Source: Klebsiella terrigena
Lineage (GTDB): Bacteria; Pseudomonadota; Gammaproteobacteria; Enterobacterales; Enterobacteriaceae
Assembly (NCBI RefSeq): GCF_006539725.1
Contig: NZ_BJNO01000013.1
Span: forward strand, 62,001 to 126,000
Direction: 5' to 3'
DNA: 64,000 nucleotides
The notes under the pieces were generated by a model, which had not been told where the DNA came from, made no database searches, and saw nothing but the letters and a program-made list of their open reading frames with translations. This document shows, in pieces, positions 21,643-32,772 of this stretch (positions within the stretch are counted from its first letter, which is position 1; each line of letters starts with the position of its first letter). Made by a program: the position numbers and the translations under genes.

Positions 21643-22239
21643 ATGGCAGAAAAACAAACTGCGAAAAGGAATCGTCGCGAGGAAATACTTCAATCTCTGG
21701 CGCAAATGCTTGAATCCAGCGATGGTAGTCAACGTATTACCACGGCGAAACTGGCGGCGTCCGTCGGCGTGTCCGAAGCGGCGCTGTACCGTCATTTTCC
21801 CAGCAAAACCCGCATGTTCGATAGCCTGATTGAGTTTATCGAAGACAGTCTGATTACGCGCATCAATTTGATTTTAAAAGATGAGAAAGACACATCCGCG
21901 CGCCTGCGCCTGATCGTGCTGTTGATTCTTGGGTTTGGTGAGCGTAATCCTGGGCTGACGCGAATTCTGACCGGCCACGCGCTGATGTTTGAACAGGACC
22001 GCCTGCAGAACCGGATCAACCAGCTCTTTGAACGCATTGAGGTTCAGCTACGCCAGGTCATGCGCGAGAAGAAAATGCGCGAAGGTGAAGGCTTCGTCAC
22101 CGACGAATCTTTGCTGGCCAGCCAGCTGCTGGCGTTCTGTGAAGGCATGCTGTCGCGCTTTGTGCGCAGCGAGTTTAAATATCGTCCGACGGACGATTTT
22201 GACGCCCGCTGGCCGCTGGTCGCCTCACAGCTGCAGTAA
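21643..22239 (+). CDS. slmA: Nucleoid occlusion factor SlmA
   Basis: A TetR-fold DNA-binding protein that, bound to specific chromosomal sites, blocks FtsZ ring formation over unsegregated DNA. The 198 residues start [16 protein letters not shown] and contain the helix-turn-helix [27 protein letters not shown], matching the family. It follows dut by 124 bases and is convergent with pyrE across a strong terminator. Confidence 0.97.
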   Translation: MAEKQTAKRNRREEILQSLAQMLESSDGSQRITTAKLAASVGVSEAALYRHFPSKTRMFDSLIEFIEDSLITRINLILKDEKDTSARLRLIVLLILGFGERNPGLTRILTGHALMFEQDRLQNRINQLFERIEVQLRQVMREKKMREGEGFVTDESLLASQLLAFCEGMLSRFVRSEFKYRPTDDFDARWPLVASQLQ

Positions 22240-22243
22240 TCCG

Positions 22244-22275
22244 AAGCCCGGAGGCATAACGCCCCGGGCTTTGTT
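22244..22275. terminator. Terminator between slmA and pyrE
   Basis: AAGCCCGG (22244-22251) pairs with CCGGGCTT (22264-22271), followed by a short T-rich stretch. It serves the convergent ends of slmA and pyrE. Confidence 0.8.
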
Positions 22276-22277
22276 AC

Positions 22278-22919
22278 CTATACGCCAAACTCTTCGCGAT
22301 AGGCGCGTACCGACGCCAGATGTTCGGCCATCTCCGGCTTCTCTTCCAGATAGCTAATCAGGTCCTTGAGGGTGACGATAGAGATCACCTTGCAGCCGTA
22401 ATCGCGCTCAACTTCCTGAATCGCGGAAATTTCGCCGCGACCGCGTTCCTGACGATCCAGAGAAATCAGCACGCCGGCGAGCTCAGCCCCGTTGGCCTGG
22501 ATAATCTCCATCGATTCGCGAATGGCGGTGCCTGCGGTTATCACATCGTCGACCAGCATGACGCGACCCTGCAGGGCGCTGCCAACCAGATTGCCGCCTT
22601 CGCCGTGCGTTTTGGCCTCTTTGCGGTTAAAGCAGTAGGGTAAATCCAGGTCGTGGTGTTCAGCCAGCGCAACCGCCGTGGTGGTCGCAATGGGAATGCC
22701 TTTGTAGGCCGGCCCAAACAGCAGGTCAAAATCAATTCCGGAGTCGACCAGCGCCTCTGCATAGAAACGGCCCAACAGTGCCAGATCGCGCCCGGTGTTA
22801 AACAGGCCGGCATTGAAGAAATAGGGGCTCTTGCGCCCGGATTTCAGCGTAAATTCGCCAAACTTAAGAACCTGCTTGTTAAGCGCAAACTCAATAAACT
22901 GGCGCTGATATGGTTTCAT
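22278..22919 (-). CDS. pyrE: Orotate phosphoribosyltransferase
   Basis: Converts orotate and PRPP to OMP in pyrimidine synthesis. The 213 residues match E. coli from the ATG at 22919 ([18 protein letters not shown]). The PRPP-binding loop [14 protein letters not shown] and the flexible-loop [10 protein letters not shown] segment are intact. It is second gene of rph-pyrE and is separated from rph by a UTP-sensing attenuator. Confidence 0.98.
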   Translation of the reverse strand: MKPYQRQFIEFALNKQVLKFGEFTLKSGRKSPYFFNAGLFNTGRDLALLGRFYAEALVDSGIDFDLLFGPAYKGIPIATTTAVALAEHHDLDLPYCFNRKEAKTHGEGGNLVGSALQGRVMLVDDVITAGTAIRESMEIIQANGAELAGVLISLDRQERGRGEISAIQEVERDYGCKVISIVTLKDLISYLEEKPEMAEHLASVRAYREEFGV

Positions 22920-22956
22920 GGATTCGCTCCTCATCATGCTTTCTATGGATCTACGG

Positions 22957-22991
22957 ACAAAAAAAAGGCGACTTCTCAGTCGCCTTAAAAA
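22957..22991 (-). promoter_or_regulatory. pyrE attenuator
   Basis: AAGGCGACT and AGTCGCCTT (22965-22986) form a 9-bp stem with a 4-base loop, followed on the minus strand by eight T. It begins 5 bases after the rph stop codon. In E. coli, a ribosome translating the end of rph prevents this terminator from forming when UTP is low; the spacing here keeps that coupling. Confidence 0.88.
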
Positions 22992-23708
22992 CTAGTTTTC
23001 CAACGCCGCCTTCTGCGTCGTGACAATGGATTCGATCCCCCCTCTGGCCAACGCCAGCAGAGTCAGGAGCTCTTCGTGGGTAAACGGCTCGCCTTCCGCC
23101 GTGCCCTGCACCTCGATGATGCGACCATCTTCGGTCATCACCACGTTCATATCGGTTTCCGCTGCGGAATCTTCCACGTACTCCAGATCGCAAAGCGCTT
23201 CGCCGTTGACGATGCCGACGGAAACGGCAGCAACCATGCCTTTCATCGGGTTGGTTTTCAGCTTACCGGCGGCGACCAGCTTGTTCAGAGCGTCGGCCAG
23301 CGCCACGCAGGCACCGGTGATTGATGCGGTACGAGTGCCGCCGTCGGCCTGTAGCACATCGCAATCGAGAGTAATGGTGAACTCGCCAAGCGCCTTCAGG
23401 TCTACCGCAGCGCGCAGCGCGCGGGCGATAAGACGCTGGATTTCCATGGTACGACCGCCCTGCTTACCTTTGGCAGCTTCACGCGCGTTACGGGTATGCG
23501 TCGCGCGCGGCAGCATGCCGTACTCTGCGGTGATCCACCCCTGGCCCTGGCCTTTCAGAAAGCGCGGCACGCCTTCATCAATCGACGCGGTGCACAGCAC
23601 TTTGGTGTCACCAAATTCGACCAGCACGGAGCCTTCTGCGTGTATGGTATAGTTACGGGTCAGGGTTACGGGACGCACCTGATTAGCGCTACGGCCTGCT
23701 GGACGCAT
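22992..23708 (-). CDS. rph: RNase PH
   Basis: A phosphate-dependent 3'-5' exoribonuclease that trims tRNA precursors. The 238 residues ([16 protein letters not shown]...) are the full wild-type length, unlike the frameshifted E. coli K-12 copy. RNase PH core motifs such as [25 protein letters not shown] and [19 protein letters not shown] are intact. It leads the rph-pyrE operon and is divergent from yicC. Confidence 0.98.
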   Translation of the reverse strand: MRPAGRSANQVRPVTLTRNYTIHAEGSVLVEFGDTKVLCTASIDEGVPRFLKGQGQGWITAEYGMLPRATHTRNAREAAKGKQGGRTMEIQRLIARALRAAVDLKALGEFTITLDCDVLQADGGTRTASITGACVALADALNKLVAAGKLKTNPMKGMVAAVSVGIVNGEALCDLEYVEDSAAETDMNVVMTEDGRIIEVQGTAEGEPFTHEELLTLLALARGGIESIVTTQKAALEN

Positions 23709-23794
23709 GATGTTCTCTCCGGCTTGAAACGAATATGGCTGCGCATTATACGGATAATGCTTGCTTATTCCTATCCTGATAAGGCCCTGAAAGC

Positions 23795-23800
23795 TATAAT
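23795..23800 (+). promoter_or_regulatory. Candidate -10 element for yicC
   Basis: A perfect TATAAT lies 33 bases before the yicC ATG in the rph/yicC divergent region. No good -35 is seen 16-18 bases upstream, so the promoter is tentative. Confidence 0.4.
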
Positions 23801-23833
23801 CCCCCCCACTCTCCTTTAAAAACAGGAACGTCT

Positions 23834-24697
23834 ATGATCCGCAGTATGACCGCCTATGCCCGTCGTGAAATTAAGGGCGAATGGGGCAGCGCCGCGTGGG
23901 AACTGCGCTCGGTAAACCAGCGCTACCTGGAAACCTATTTCCGTCTGCCGGAGCAGTTCCGTAGCCTGGAGCCCGTGGTGCGTGAGCGTATTCGTGCGCG
24001 TCTGACCCGCGGCAAAATCGAATGTACCCTGCGTTTTGAACAGGATCCAAGCGCTCAGGGTGAGCTTATCCTGAACGAAAATCTGGCAAAGCAGCTGGTC
24101 AACGCCGCTAACTGGGTAAAAATGCAGAGCGACGAAGGGGAAATTAACCCGGTTGATATCCTGCGCTGGCCCGGCGTCATGGCCGCTCAGGAGCAGGATC
24201 TCGACGCCATTGCCTCCGATATTCTCACCGCACTGAACGGCGCGCTGGACGACTTTATCGTCGCCCGCGAAACCGAAGGTCAGGCGCTGAAGACGCTTAT
24301 CGAACAGCGCCTGCAGGGCGTCAGCATCGAAGTCGGTAAAGTTCGCAGCCATATGCCGGAAATCCTGCAGTGGCAGCGCGAGCGCCTGGTCTCCAAGCTG
24401 GAAGACGCGGAAGTCCAGCTGGAAAACAACCGTCTCGAACAAGAGCTGGTGCTGATGGCGCAGCGTATCGACGTTTCCGAAGAGCTGGATCGTCTGGAAG
24501 CGCATGTCAAAGAGACCTACAACATTCTGAAGAAAAAAGAGGCCGTTGGCCGCCGCCTGGACTTTATGATGCAGGAGTTCAACCGCGAGTCGAACACCCT
24601 GGCGTCAAAATCGATTAATGCGGAAGTCACCAACTCTGCCATCGAGCTGAAAGTGCTGATTGAGCAGATGCGCGAGCAGATTCAGAACATCGAGTAA
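23834..24697 (+). CDS. yicC: YicC endoribonuclease family protein
   Basis: A 287-residue protein of the YicC family, which has been linked to endoribonuclease activity and small-RNA turnover. It starts MIRSMTAYARREIKGEWG and ends with the conserved EFNRESNTLASKS and VLIEQMREQIQNIE helical tail. The C-terminal half is rich in charged helix, fitting the family's ring-forming architecture. Transcribed alone, with a strong terminator 18 bases downstream. Confidence 0.95.
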   Translation: MIRSMTAYARREIKGEWGSAAWELRSVNQRYLETYFRLPEQFRSLEPVVRERIRARLTRGKIECTLRFEQDPSAQGELILNENLAKQLVNAANWVKMQSDEGEINPVDILRWPGVMAAQEQDLDAIASDILTALNGALDDFIVARETEGQALKTLIEQRLQGVSIEVGKVRSHMPEILQWQRERLVSKLEDAEVQLENNRLEQELVLMAQRIDVSEELDRLEAHVKETYNILKKKEAVGRRLDFMMQEFNRESNTLASKSINAEVTNSAIELKVLIEQMREQIQNIE

Positions 24698-24714
24698 CCG
24701 CCGGCACCTCGATT

Positions 24715-24740
24715 AAAGGCTGGTTTTTCCAGCCTTTTTT
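24715..24740 (+). terminator. Terminator after yicC
   Basis: AAAGGCTGG (24715-24723) pairs with CCAGCCTTT (24729-24737) around TTTTT and is followed by a T run to 24740. Confidence 0.93.
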
Positions 24741-24751
24741 ATCCCTTCAGT

Positions 24752-26011
24752 TCAGAACCTGTACTTTCCGTCCAGTATCCGACAGGTGATAAAAGCACCC
24801 GCAGCGCACAGCAGCGTGGGGGCCAGATAGCTATGGTCCATATGGGTAAACTCCATCACCAGCGCAACCGCCGTCAGCGGCATCTGCATTGACGCCGCCA
24901 GAAAAGCCGCAGCCCCAACCAGCGCAAAGCTGCCGGTGTCGCCGCCGGGCACCAGCTGCTGCCAAAGCATACTCAGCAGCAGGCTCACCAGGCCTCCCAC
25001 CGCCAGGCCAGGGGTCAACAGTCCTCCCTCCGCACCGCCGCGCAGCACCGCCAGAATAACGATCGCTTTCAGGGCCAGAAGCACCAGCGCGCTATGCAAT
25101 CCCAGCCCGTCGCCGATCGCAAGCTGCATCGGGCCTTTGCCATTGCCGGGCAGCTGTGGAAAATAGAGGCTCAGCCCGGCAAGGAGGGTAAACGCCAGCA
25201 GGCAAAATAGCGGCATCTGCCAGTTTGTCCTGACCCGCGCACGCGCGGCGCTGGTTGCCTGACGAAACAGCCACGCCGCCGCGCCAAGCAGCGGGCTGAC
25301 GATTATCGCCCACCACATAAACGCGTGCGGGAGCGCGCCGGAGATAAAATGGTACTGGGACTCATCCCCCAGCCCGAGCGCTGCCGTCCAGGCAGCAACG
25401 GCCGACGTCACCACGGCCGCCAGCGTTTTCTCCCAGCTAAACGACAGCAGCATCACTTCAAGGGTGAACAGGGCGCCAGCCAGCGGCACGTTATATACCG
25501 CCGCCAGCCCGGCACCGGCGCCGCAGGCAATCAGCGTGCGGGTCTCATCGTCGTGCAGGCCCATTCTGCGCGCCACGATACCGGCTCCCAGCGCCCCCAT
25601 CTCTCGCGGAGCAACCTCCCGACCGAGCGGGGAGCCCAGCGCCACGGTGACTATCTGCAACAGGGCGTGCAGGGTTGTCGTACCCGCCGGCATCGGCACC
25701 GCGGGCGAGGCGACGGCGGCGGAAATCGACACCCGCTTCTGACCGTAGCGGCCCAGCAGCCACCAGCCAAACCCGGCAATCGCGCCGCCGGCGACAATGG
25801 CCGTAAAGCGTCGGGGCCAGGAGGCGTCCGTTACGCCCTGTAAAAACGACTCCGTGCCGATAAGACGATCGAGGCTGTATCCAAAAGCAAGGTGCTGAAT
25901 AGCGTGCAAAATCATCGCCAGAACCATTCCCGACAGGCCGGCAAGGACCCCGGTCAGAACGACGGCCGCCAGGCGCAGCAGGTAGTTTTTCTCGCCGGTT
26001 ACTCCGGTCAT
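24752..26011 (-). CDS. CLC-family chloride channel/transporter with channel-like glutamate change
   Basis: About 419 residues with roughly ten hydrophobic helices in the CLC pattern. The gating glutamate is present at Glu132 (LGREVAPREMG). At the site of the internal proton glutamate of ClC-ec1 (IIEEM, Glu203), this protein has Val186 (TLEVML), the residue found in CLC channels. The anion-filter loop is also unusual, with VASPAVPMP where ClC-ec1 has GSGIP. The start is taken as ATG 26011 (MTGVTGEKNY); the in-frame extension to 26176 lies in the upstream regulatory region. It replaces dinD of E. coli between yicC and yicG. Inner membrane; substrate not proven. Confidence 0.85.
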   Translation of the reverse strand: MTGVTGEKNYLLRLAAVVLTGVLAGLSGMVLAMILHAIQHLAFGYSLDRLIGTESFLQGVTDASWPRRFTAIVAGGAIAGFGWWLLGRYGQKRVSISAAVASPAVPMPAGTTTLHALLQIVTVALGSPLGREVAPREMGALGAGIVARRMGLHDDETRTLIACGAGAGLAAVYNVPLAGALFTLEVMLLSFSWEKTLAAVVTSAVAAWTAALGLGDESQYHFISGALPHAFMWWAIIVSPLLGAAAWLFRQATSAARARVRTNWQMPLFCLLAFTLLAGLSLYFPQLPGNGKGPMQLAIGDGLGLHSALVLLALKAIVILAVLRGGAEGGLLTPGLAVGGLVSLLLSMLWQQLVPGGDTGSFALVGAAAFLAASMQMPLTAVALVMEFTHMDHSYLAPTLLCAAGAFITCRILDGKYRF

Positions 26012-26287
26012 ATTCTTAGGCCCTGAAAGAGGAAAATAAAATGATAAGCGTAGCGAGTTAAATATTACGTATTTGTCGCGTATATTCCTGACCAGCACCG
26101 GCCCGACCTTACTCATTACTTTTTCTAATCTAAAAGTTAAAATAAAAAACCTGATAACCCCGCAGATAAAGGCCATAGAGATAATCAGACATTATTTTTT
26201 AAAGGCGTAACCCGTTCACCTTAGAAAATCTCAGTCGTGATCCTGCGCACAAATCGCTAACCTGCCCGCTCTCATCGTGGGGGATCT

Positions 26288-26905
26288 ATGCTGCTTCATA
26301 TTCTGTATTTAATTGGTATTACCGCGGAAGCGATGACCGGCGCTCTGGCGGCCGGACGCCGTCGTATGGATACCTTTGGCGTTATCATTATTGCGACCGC
26401 CACCGCGCTGGGCGGCGGGTCGGTGCGGGATATTCTGCTCGGCCACTATCCTCTGGGCTGGGTCAAGAACCCGGAATACGTCATCATTGTTGCCGTCGCC
26501 GCGGTGCTCACCACGATTGTCGCGCCGGTTATGCCCCACCTGCGTCGGCTGTTTTTAGTCCTCGACGCCCTCGGCCTGGTGGTGTTTTCAATCATCGGCG
26601 CGCAGATTGCCCTCGATATGGGAGAAGGCCCGGTTATCGCCTCTATCGCGGCGGTCATCACCGGCGTATTCGGCGGCGTGCTGCGCGATATGTTCTGTAA
26701 GCGCATCCCGCTGGTGTTTCAAAAAGAGCTGTACGCCGGGATCTCTTTTGCCGCCGCCATTCTGTATATCGCCCTGCAGCACTATGTCAGCAGCCACGAC
26801 GTGGTGGTCATCGCCACCCTGCTGTTTGGCTTCACCGCCCGCATGCTGGCCCTGCGCTGGAAGCTGGGTCTGCCGGTCTTCCACTACAACCATAACGCGC
26901 ACTGA
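26288..26905 (+). CDS. yicG: TRIC-type cation channel family protein YicG
   Basis: A 205-residue inner-membrane protein with seven hydrophobic helices made of two UPF0126 repeats. Each repeat carries the glycine-rich [11 protein letters not shown]-like signature (residues about 40 and 123: [14 protein letters not shown] and [13 protein letters not shown]). Bacterial TRIC relatives form trimeric cation channels. E. coli YicG and its paralogue YadS have been linked to glycine uptake. It is divergent from the CLC gene across 276 bases and convergent with ligB with 5 bases between the stops. Confidence 0.92.
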   Translation: MLLHILYLIGITAEAMTGALAAGRRRMDTFGVIIIATATALGGGSVRDILLGHYPLGWVKNPEYVIIVAVAAVLTTIVAPVMPHLRRLFLVLDALGLVVFSIIGAQIALDMGEGPVIASIAAVITGVFGGVLRDMFCKRIPLVFQKELYAGISFAAAILYIALQHYVSSHDVVVIATLLFGFTARMLALRWKLGLPVFHYNHNAH

Positions 26906-26910
26906 TCGGG

Positions 26911-28635
<1,725 letters not shown>

Positions 28636-28688
28636 TTACCGGCGATAAGGGCTTTTCCGTGCCGCGATCCAGCTTCCAGGGTTTGTAG

Positions 28689-29468
<780 letters not shown>

Positions 29469-29522
29469 ACCCACATTCAGTATCATGCCCAGTCATTTCT
29501 TCATCTGTGGAGCATTTTAAGT

Positions 29523-29798
29523 ATGGCACGCGTAACTGTTCAGGACGCTGTAGAGAAAATTGGTAACCGTTTTGACCTGGTACTGGTCGCCGCGCGTCGC
29601 GCTCGTCAGATGCAGGTTGGCGGAAAAGATCCGCTGGTAGCGGAAGAAAACGATAAAACTACCGTTATCGCACTGCGCGAAATCGAAGAAGGTCTGATCA
29701 ACAACCAGATCCTCGACGTGCGCGATCGTCAAGAACAGCAAGAGCAGGAAGCCGCTGAATTACAAGCAGTTACCGCTATTGCTGAAGGTCGTCGTTAA
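29523..29798 (+). CDS. rpoZ: RNA polymerase omega subunit
   Basis: A 91-residue subunit that helps assemble RNA polymerase by folding around the beta' C-terminus and forms part of one ppGpp site. It starts [20 protein letters not shown] and contains the conserved ARRARQMQ segment. It lies 54 bases after gmk and 18 bases before spoT. Co-transcription with spoT places a ppGpp target beside the ppGpp enzyme. Confidence 0.98.
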   Translation: MARVTVQDAVEKIGNRFDLVLVAARRARQMQVGGKDPLVAEENDKTTVIALREIEEGLINNQILDVRDRQEQQEQEAAELQAVTAIAEGRR

Positions 29799-29816
29799 TA
29801 ACGCAGCGGGTCGCCC

Positions 29817-31940
29817 TTGTATCTGTTTGAAAGCCTGAATCAGCTGATTCAAAACTACCTGCCGGAAGAGCAAATCAAGCGTCTTCGGCAGGCGTATCTC
29901 GTTGCACGTGACGCTCACGAGGGTCAGACACGTTCAAGCGGTGAACCCTATATCACGCACCCGGTAGCGGTAGCCTGTATTCTGGCCGAGATGAAACTCG
30001 ACCACGAAACGCTGATGGCCGCCCTGCTGCATGACGTGATTGAAGATACCCCCGCCACCTACCAGGACATGGAGCAGCTCTTTGGTAAAAGCGTTGCCGA
30101 GCTGGTAGAGGGGGTATCAAAACTTGATAAGCTCAAGTTCCGCGATAAGAAAGAGGCGCAGGCCGAAAACTTTCGCAAGATGATTATGGCGATGGTGCAG
30201 GATATCCGCGTCATCCTCATCAAGCTTGCCGACCGCACCCACAACATGCGCACCCTGGGCTCACTACGCCCGGATAAACGCCGCCGCATCGCCCGCGAAA
30301 CGCTGGAAATCTACAGCCCGCTGGCCCACCGTTTAGGTATCCATCACATTAAAACCGAGCTCGAAGAGCTGGGCTTTGAAGCGCTGTATCCCAATCGGTA
30401 TCGCGTCATTAAAGAAGTCGTTAAAGCGGCGCGCGGCAATCGTAAAGAGATGATCCAAAAGATCCTCTCCGAAATCGAAGGACGTTTACAGGAAGCGGGG
30501 ATCCCCTGTCGCGTCAGCGGTCGCGAGAAGCATTTGTACTCCATCTACTGCAAAATGGTGCTCAAAGAGCAGCGTTTTCACTCGATCATGGATATCTACG
30601 CCTTCCGCGTGATTGTCCACGATGCCGACACCTGCTACCGCGTGCTTGGCCAGATGCACAGCCTCTACAAGCCGCGTCCAGGGCGGATGAAAGATTACAT
30701 CGCCATTCCGAAAGCGAACGGCTATCAATCTTTGCACACCTCGATGATCGGCCCGCACGGCGTCCCGGTTGAGGTACAGATCCGTACCGAAGACATGGAC
30801 CAGATGGCGGAGATGGGGGTTGCGGCGCACTGGGCCTATAAAGAGCACGGCGGCGAGAGCAGCACTACCGCGCAGATCCGCGCCCAGCGCTGGATGCAGA
30901 GCCTGCTGGAACTGCAGCAGAGCGCAGGCAGCTCGTTTGAATTTATCGAGAGCGTCAAATCCGATCTGTTCCCGGATGAGATTTACGTTTTCACCCCGGA
31001 AGGGCGCATTGTCGAACTTCCCGCCGGTGCGACGCCGGTGGACTTTGCCTACGCGGTGCATACCGATATCGGCCACGCCTGCGTTGGCGCGCGCGTTGAC
31101 CGCCAGCCCTATCCGCTGTCGCAGCCGCTCTCCAGCGGCCAGACGGTAGAAATCATTACCGCACCGGGCGCGCGTCCGAACGCCGCCTGGCTGAACTTTG
31201 TCGTCAGCTCGAAAGCGCGCGCGAAGATCCGCCAGCTGTTGAAAAACCTCAAGCGCGATGACTCCGTCAGCCTCGGCCGCCGGCTGCTCAACCACGCCCT
31301 CGGCGGCAGCCGCAAGCTGGCAGAAATCCCGCCAGAGAACGTTCAGCGCGAGCTTGAGCGCATGAAGCTGGCGACGCTGGACGATCTGCTGGCAGAAATC
31401 GGCCTCGGCAACGCGATGAGCGTGGTGGTTGCCAGAAACCTGCAGCAGGGAGAGACCGTCTCCGCGCCGGCGCAAAGCTCATCGTCGTCAGGCCACGGAC
31501 ATCTGCCGATTAAAGGCGCCGACGGCGTGCTGATTACCTTCGCCAAGTGCTGTCGCCCGATTCCCGGTGACCCGATTATCGCGCACGTCAGCCCCGGCAA
31601 AGGCCTGGTCATTCACCACGAGTCCTGTCGTAACATTCGCGGCTACCAGAAAGAGCCCGAGAAGTTTATGGCCGTCGAGTGGGATAAAGAGACCGCCCAG
31701 GAATTTATCACCGAAATTAAGGTGGATATGTTTAACCACCAGGGCGCGCTGGCGAACCTCACGGCCGCGATCAATACCGCCGCTTCCAATATTCAAAGCC
31801 TGAATACGGAAGAAAAGGATGGCCGCGTGTACAGCGCCTTTATTCGCCTTACCGCGCGGGATCGCGTGCATCTGGCGAATATCATGCGCAAAATTCGCGT
31901 GATGCCGGACGTGATAAAAGTCACCCGTAACCGAAACTAG
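29817..31940 (+). CDS. spoT: Bifunctional (p)ppGpp synthetase/hydrolase SpoT
   Basis: Main (p)ppGpp hydrolase, with weak synthetase activity, that tunes the stringent response to carbon, fatty-acid and iron stress. 707 residues, against 702 in E. coli. The HD hydrolase centre is His72-Asp73 (LLHDVIED), followed by the synthetase region (PKANGYQSLH), a TGS domain (DEIYVFTPEGRIVELPAGAT), a cysteine-rich conserved region (FAKCCRPIPGD) and a C-terminal ACT domain. The start is TTG at 29817, as in E. coli. The few extra residues lie near residue 347 and in the Ser-rich linker near residue 555. An ERIC-like element separates it from trmH. Confidence 0.98.
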   Translation: MYLFESLNQLIQNYLPEEQIKRLRQAYLVARDAHEGQTRSSGEPYITHPVAVACILAEMKLDHETLMAALLHDVIEDTPATYQDMEQLFGKSVAELVEGVSKLDKLKFRDKKEAQAENFRKMIMAMVQDIRVILIKLADRTHNMRTLGSLRPDKRRRIARETLEIYSPLAHRLGIHHIKTELEELGFEALYPNRYRVIKEVVKAARGNRKEMIQKILSEIEGRLQEAGIPCRVSGREKHLYSIYCKMVLKEQRFHSIMDIYAFRVIVHDADTCYRVLGQMHSLYKPRPGRMKDYIAIPKANGYQSLHTSMIGPHGVPVEVQIRTEDMDQMAEMGVAAHWAYKEHGGESSTTAQIRAQRWMQSLLELQQSAGSSFEFIESVKSDLFPDEIYVFTPEGRIVELPAGATPVDFAYAVHTDIGHACVGARVDRQPYPLSQPLSSGQTVEIITAPGARPNAAWLNFVVSSKARAKIRQLLKNLKRDDSVSLGRRLLNHALGGSRKLAEIPPENVQRELERMKLATLDDLLAEIGLGNAMSVVVARNLQQGETVSAPAQSSSSSGHGHLPIKGADGVLITFAKCCRPIPGDPIIAHVSPGKGLVIHHESCRNIRGYQKEPEKFMAVEWDKETAQEFITEIKVDMFNHQGALANLTAAINTAASNIQSLNTEEKDGRVYSAFIRLTARDRVHLANIMRKIRVMPDVIKVTRNRN

Positions 31941-31941
31941 C

Positions 31942-32076
31942 CTTATACACAAAATCATTCGGGCCAGGTCGCAAAACGCGCCAGCGTTTTGCACAGCGCT
32001 TGCGCTGGTCCCGAAAGGCGAGGCTGTAAGCCGGGGAGCCAGCGGCTCACGCCGAGGCAATTTGAAGGATGAAGTG
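31942..32076. repeat. ERIC-like intergenic repeat with altered centre
   Basis: Its left end (ACACAAAATCATTCGGG) and right end (TTTGAAGGATGAAGTG) match those of the ERIC at 4066-4178. The centre holds GCCGGGGAGCC...GGCTCACGCC, similar to the ERIC central stem but shortened. It also holds two extra hairpins: GCAAAACGC/GCGTTTTGC (31971-31992) and CAGCGC/GCGCTG (31994-32007). The right end supplies AAGGA ahead of the trmH start. Confidence 0.7.
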
Positions 32077-32078
32077 TA

Positions 32079-32768
32079 ATGAATTCACAGCGTTATGCGC
32101 GTATTTGTGAGATGCTCGCCAGGCGTCAGCCTGACCTGACGGTCTGCATGGAGCAGGTCCACAAACCTCATAACGTCTCTGCGGTTGTTCGTACCGCAGA
32201 CGCCGTTGGCGTGCACGAAGTGCACGCTATCTGGCCCAGCAGCCGCATGCACACCATGGTCGCCGCCGCCGCGGGCAGCAACAGCTGGGTACAGGTCAAA
32301 ACGCACCCTACCATTGGCGACGCCGTCGGTTACCTAAAGGGCCAGGGCATGCAAATCCTTGCCACCCATCTTTCTGACAAAGCCGTCGACTTTCGTGAAA
32401 TCGACTACACCCGGCCCACCTGTATCCTGATGGGCCAGGAAAAAACCGGCATCACCGCGGAAGCCCTGGCGCTGGCGGACCAGGAGATCGTGATTCCGAT
32501 GACGGGCATGGTGCAGTCGCTCAACGTCTCCGTCGCCTCCGCCCTGATTCTCTATGAAGCGCAGCGCCAGCGGCAGAACGCAGGCATGTATAAACGCGAA
32601 AACAGCATGCTGTCGGAAGACGAGCAGCAGCGCCTGCTGTTTGAAGGCGGCTATCCGGTGCTGGCAAGAGTGGCAAAACAGAAAGGCCTTCCCTATCCCC
32701 ACGTCAACGGCCAGGGCGAAGTCGAAGCCGACGCCGCGTGGTGGGCCACAATGCAGGCAGCGAGGTAA
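32079..32768 (+). CDS. trmH: tRNA (Gm18) 2'-O-methyltransferase
   Basis: Methylates the ribose of guanosine 18 in tRNA D-loops. The 229-residue SPOUT protein has the trefoil-knot motifs CILMGQEKTGITAEAL and IPMTGMVQSLNVSVASALILYEA, with SAM bound in the knot. The conserved N-terminal HKPHNVSAVVRTADAVG is intact. Start ATG 32079 lies 9 bases after an AAGGA provided by the ERIC-like element. recG begins 4 bases after its stop. Confidence 0.97.
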   Translation: MNSQRYARICEMLARRQPDLTVCMEQVHKPHNVSAVVRTADAVGVHEVHAIWPSSRMHTMVAAAAGSNSWVQVKTHPTIGDAVGYLKGQGMQILATHLSDKAVDFREIDYTRPTCILMGQEKTGITAEALALADQEIVIPMTGMVQSLNVSVASALILYEAQRQRQNAGMYKRENSMLSEDEQQRLLFEGGYPVLARVAKQKGLPYPHVNGQGEVEADAAWWATMQAAR

Positions 32769-32772
32769 ACCG

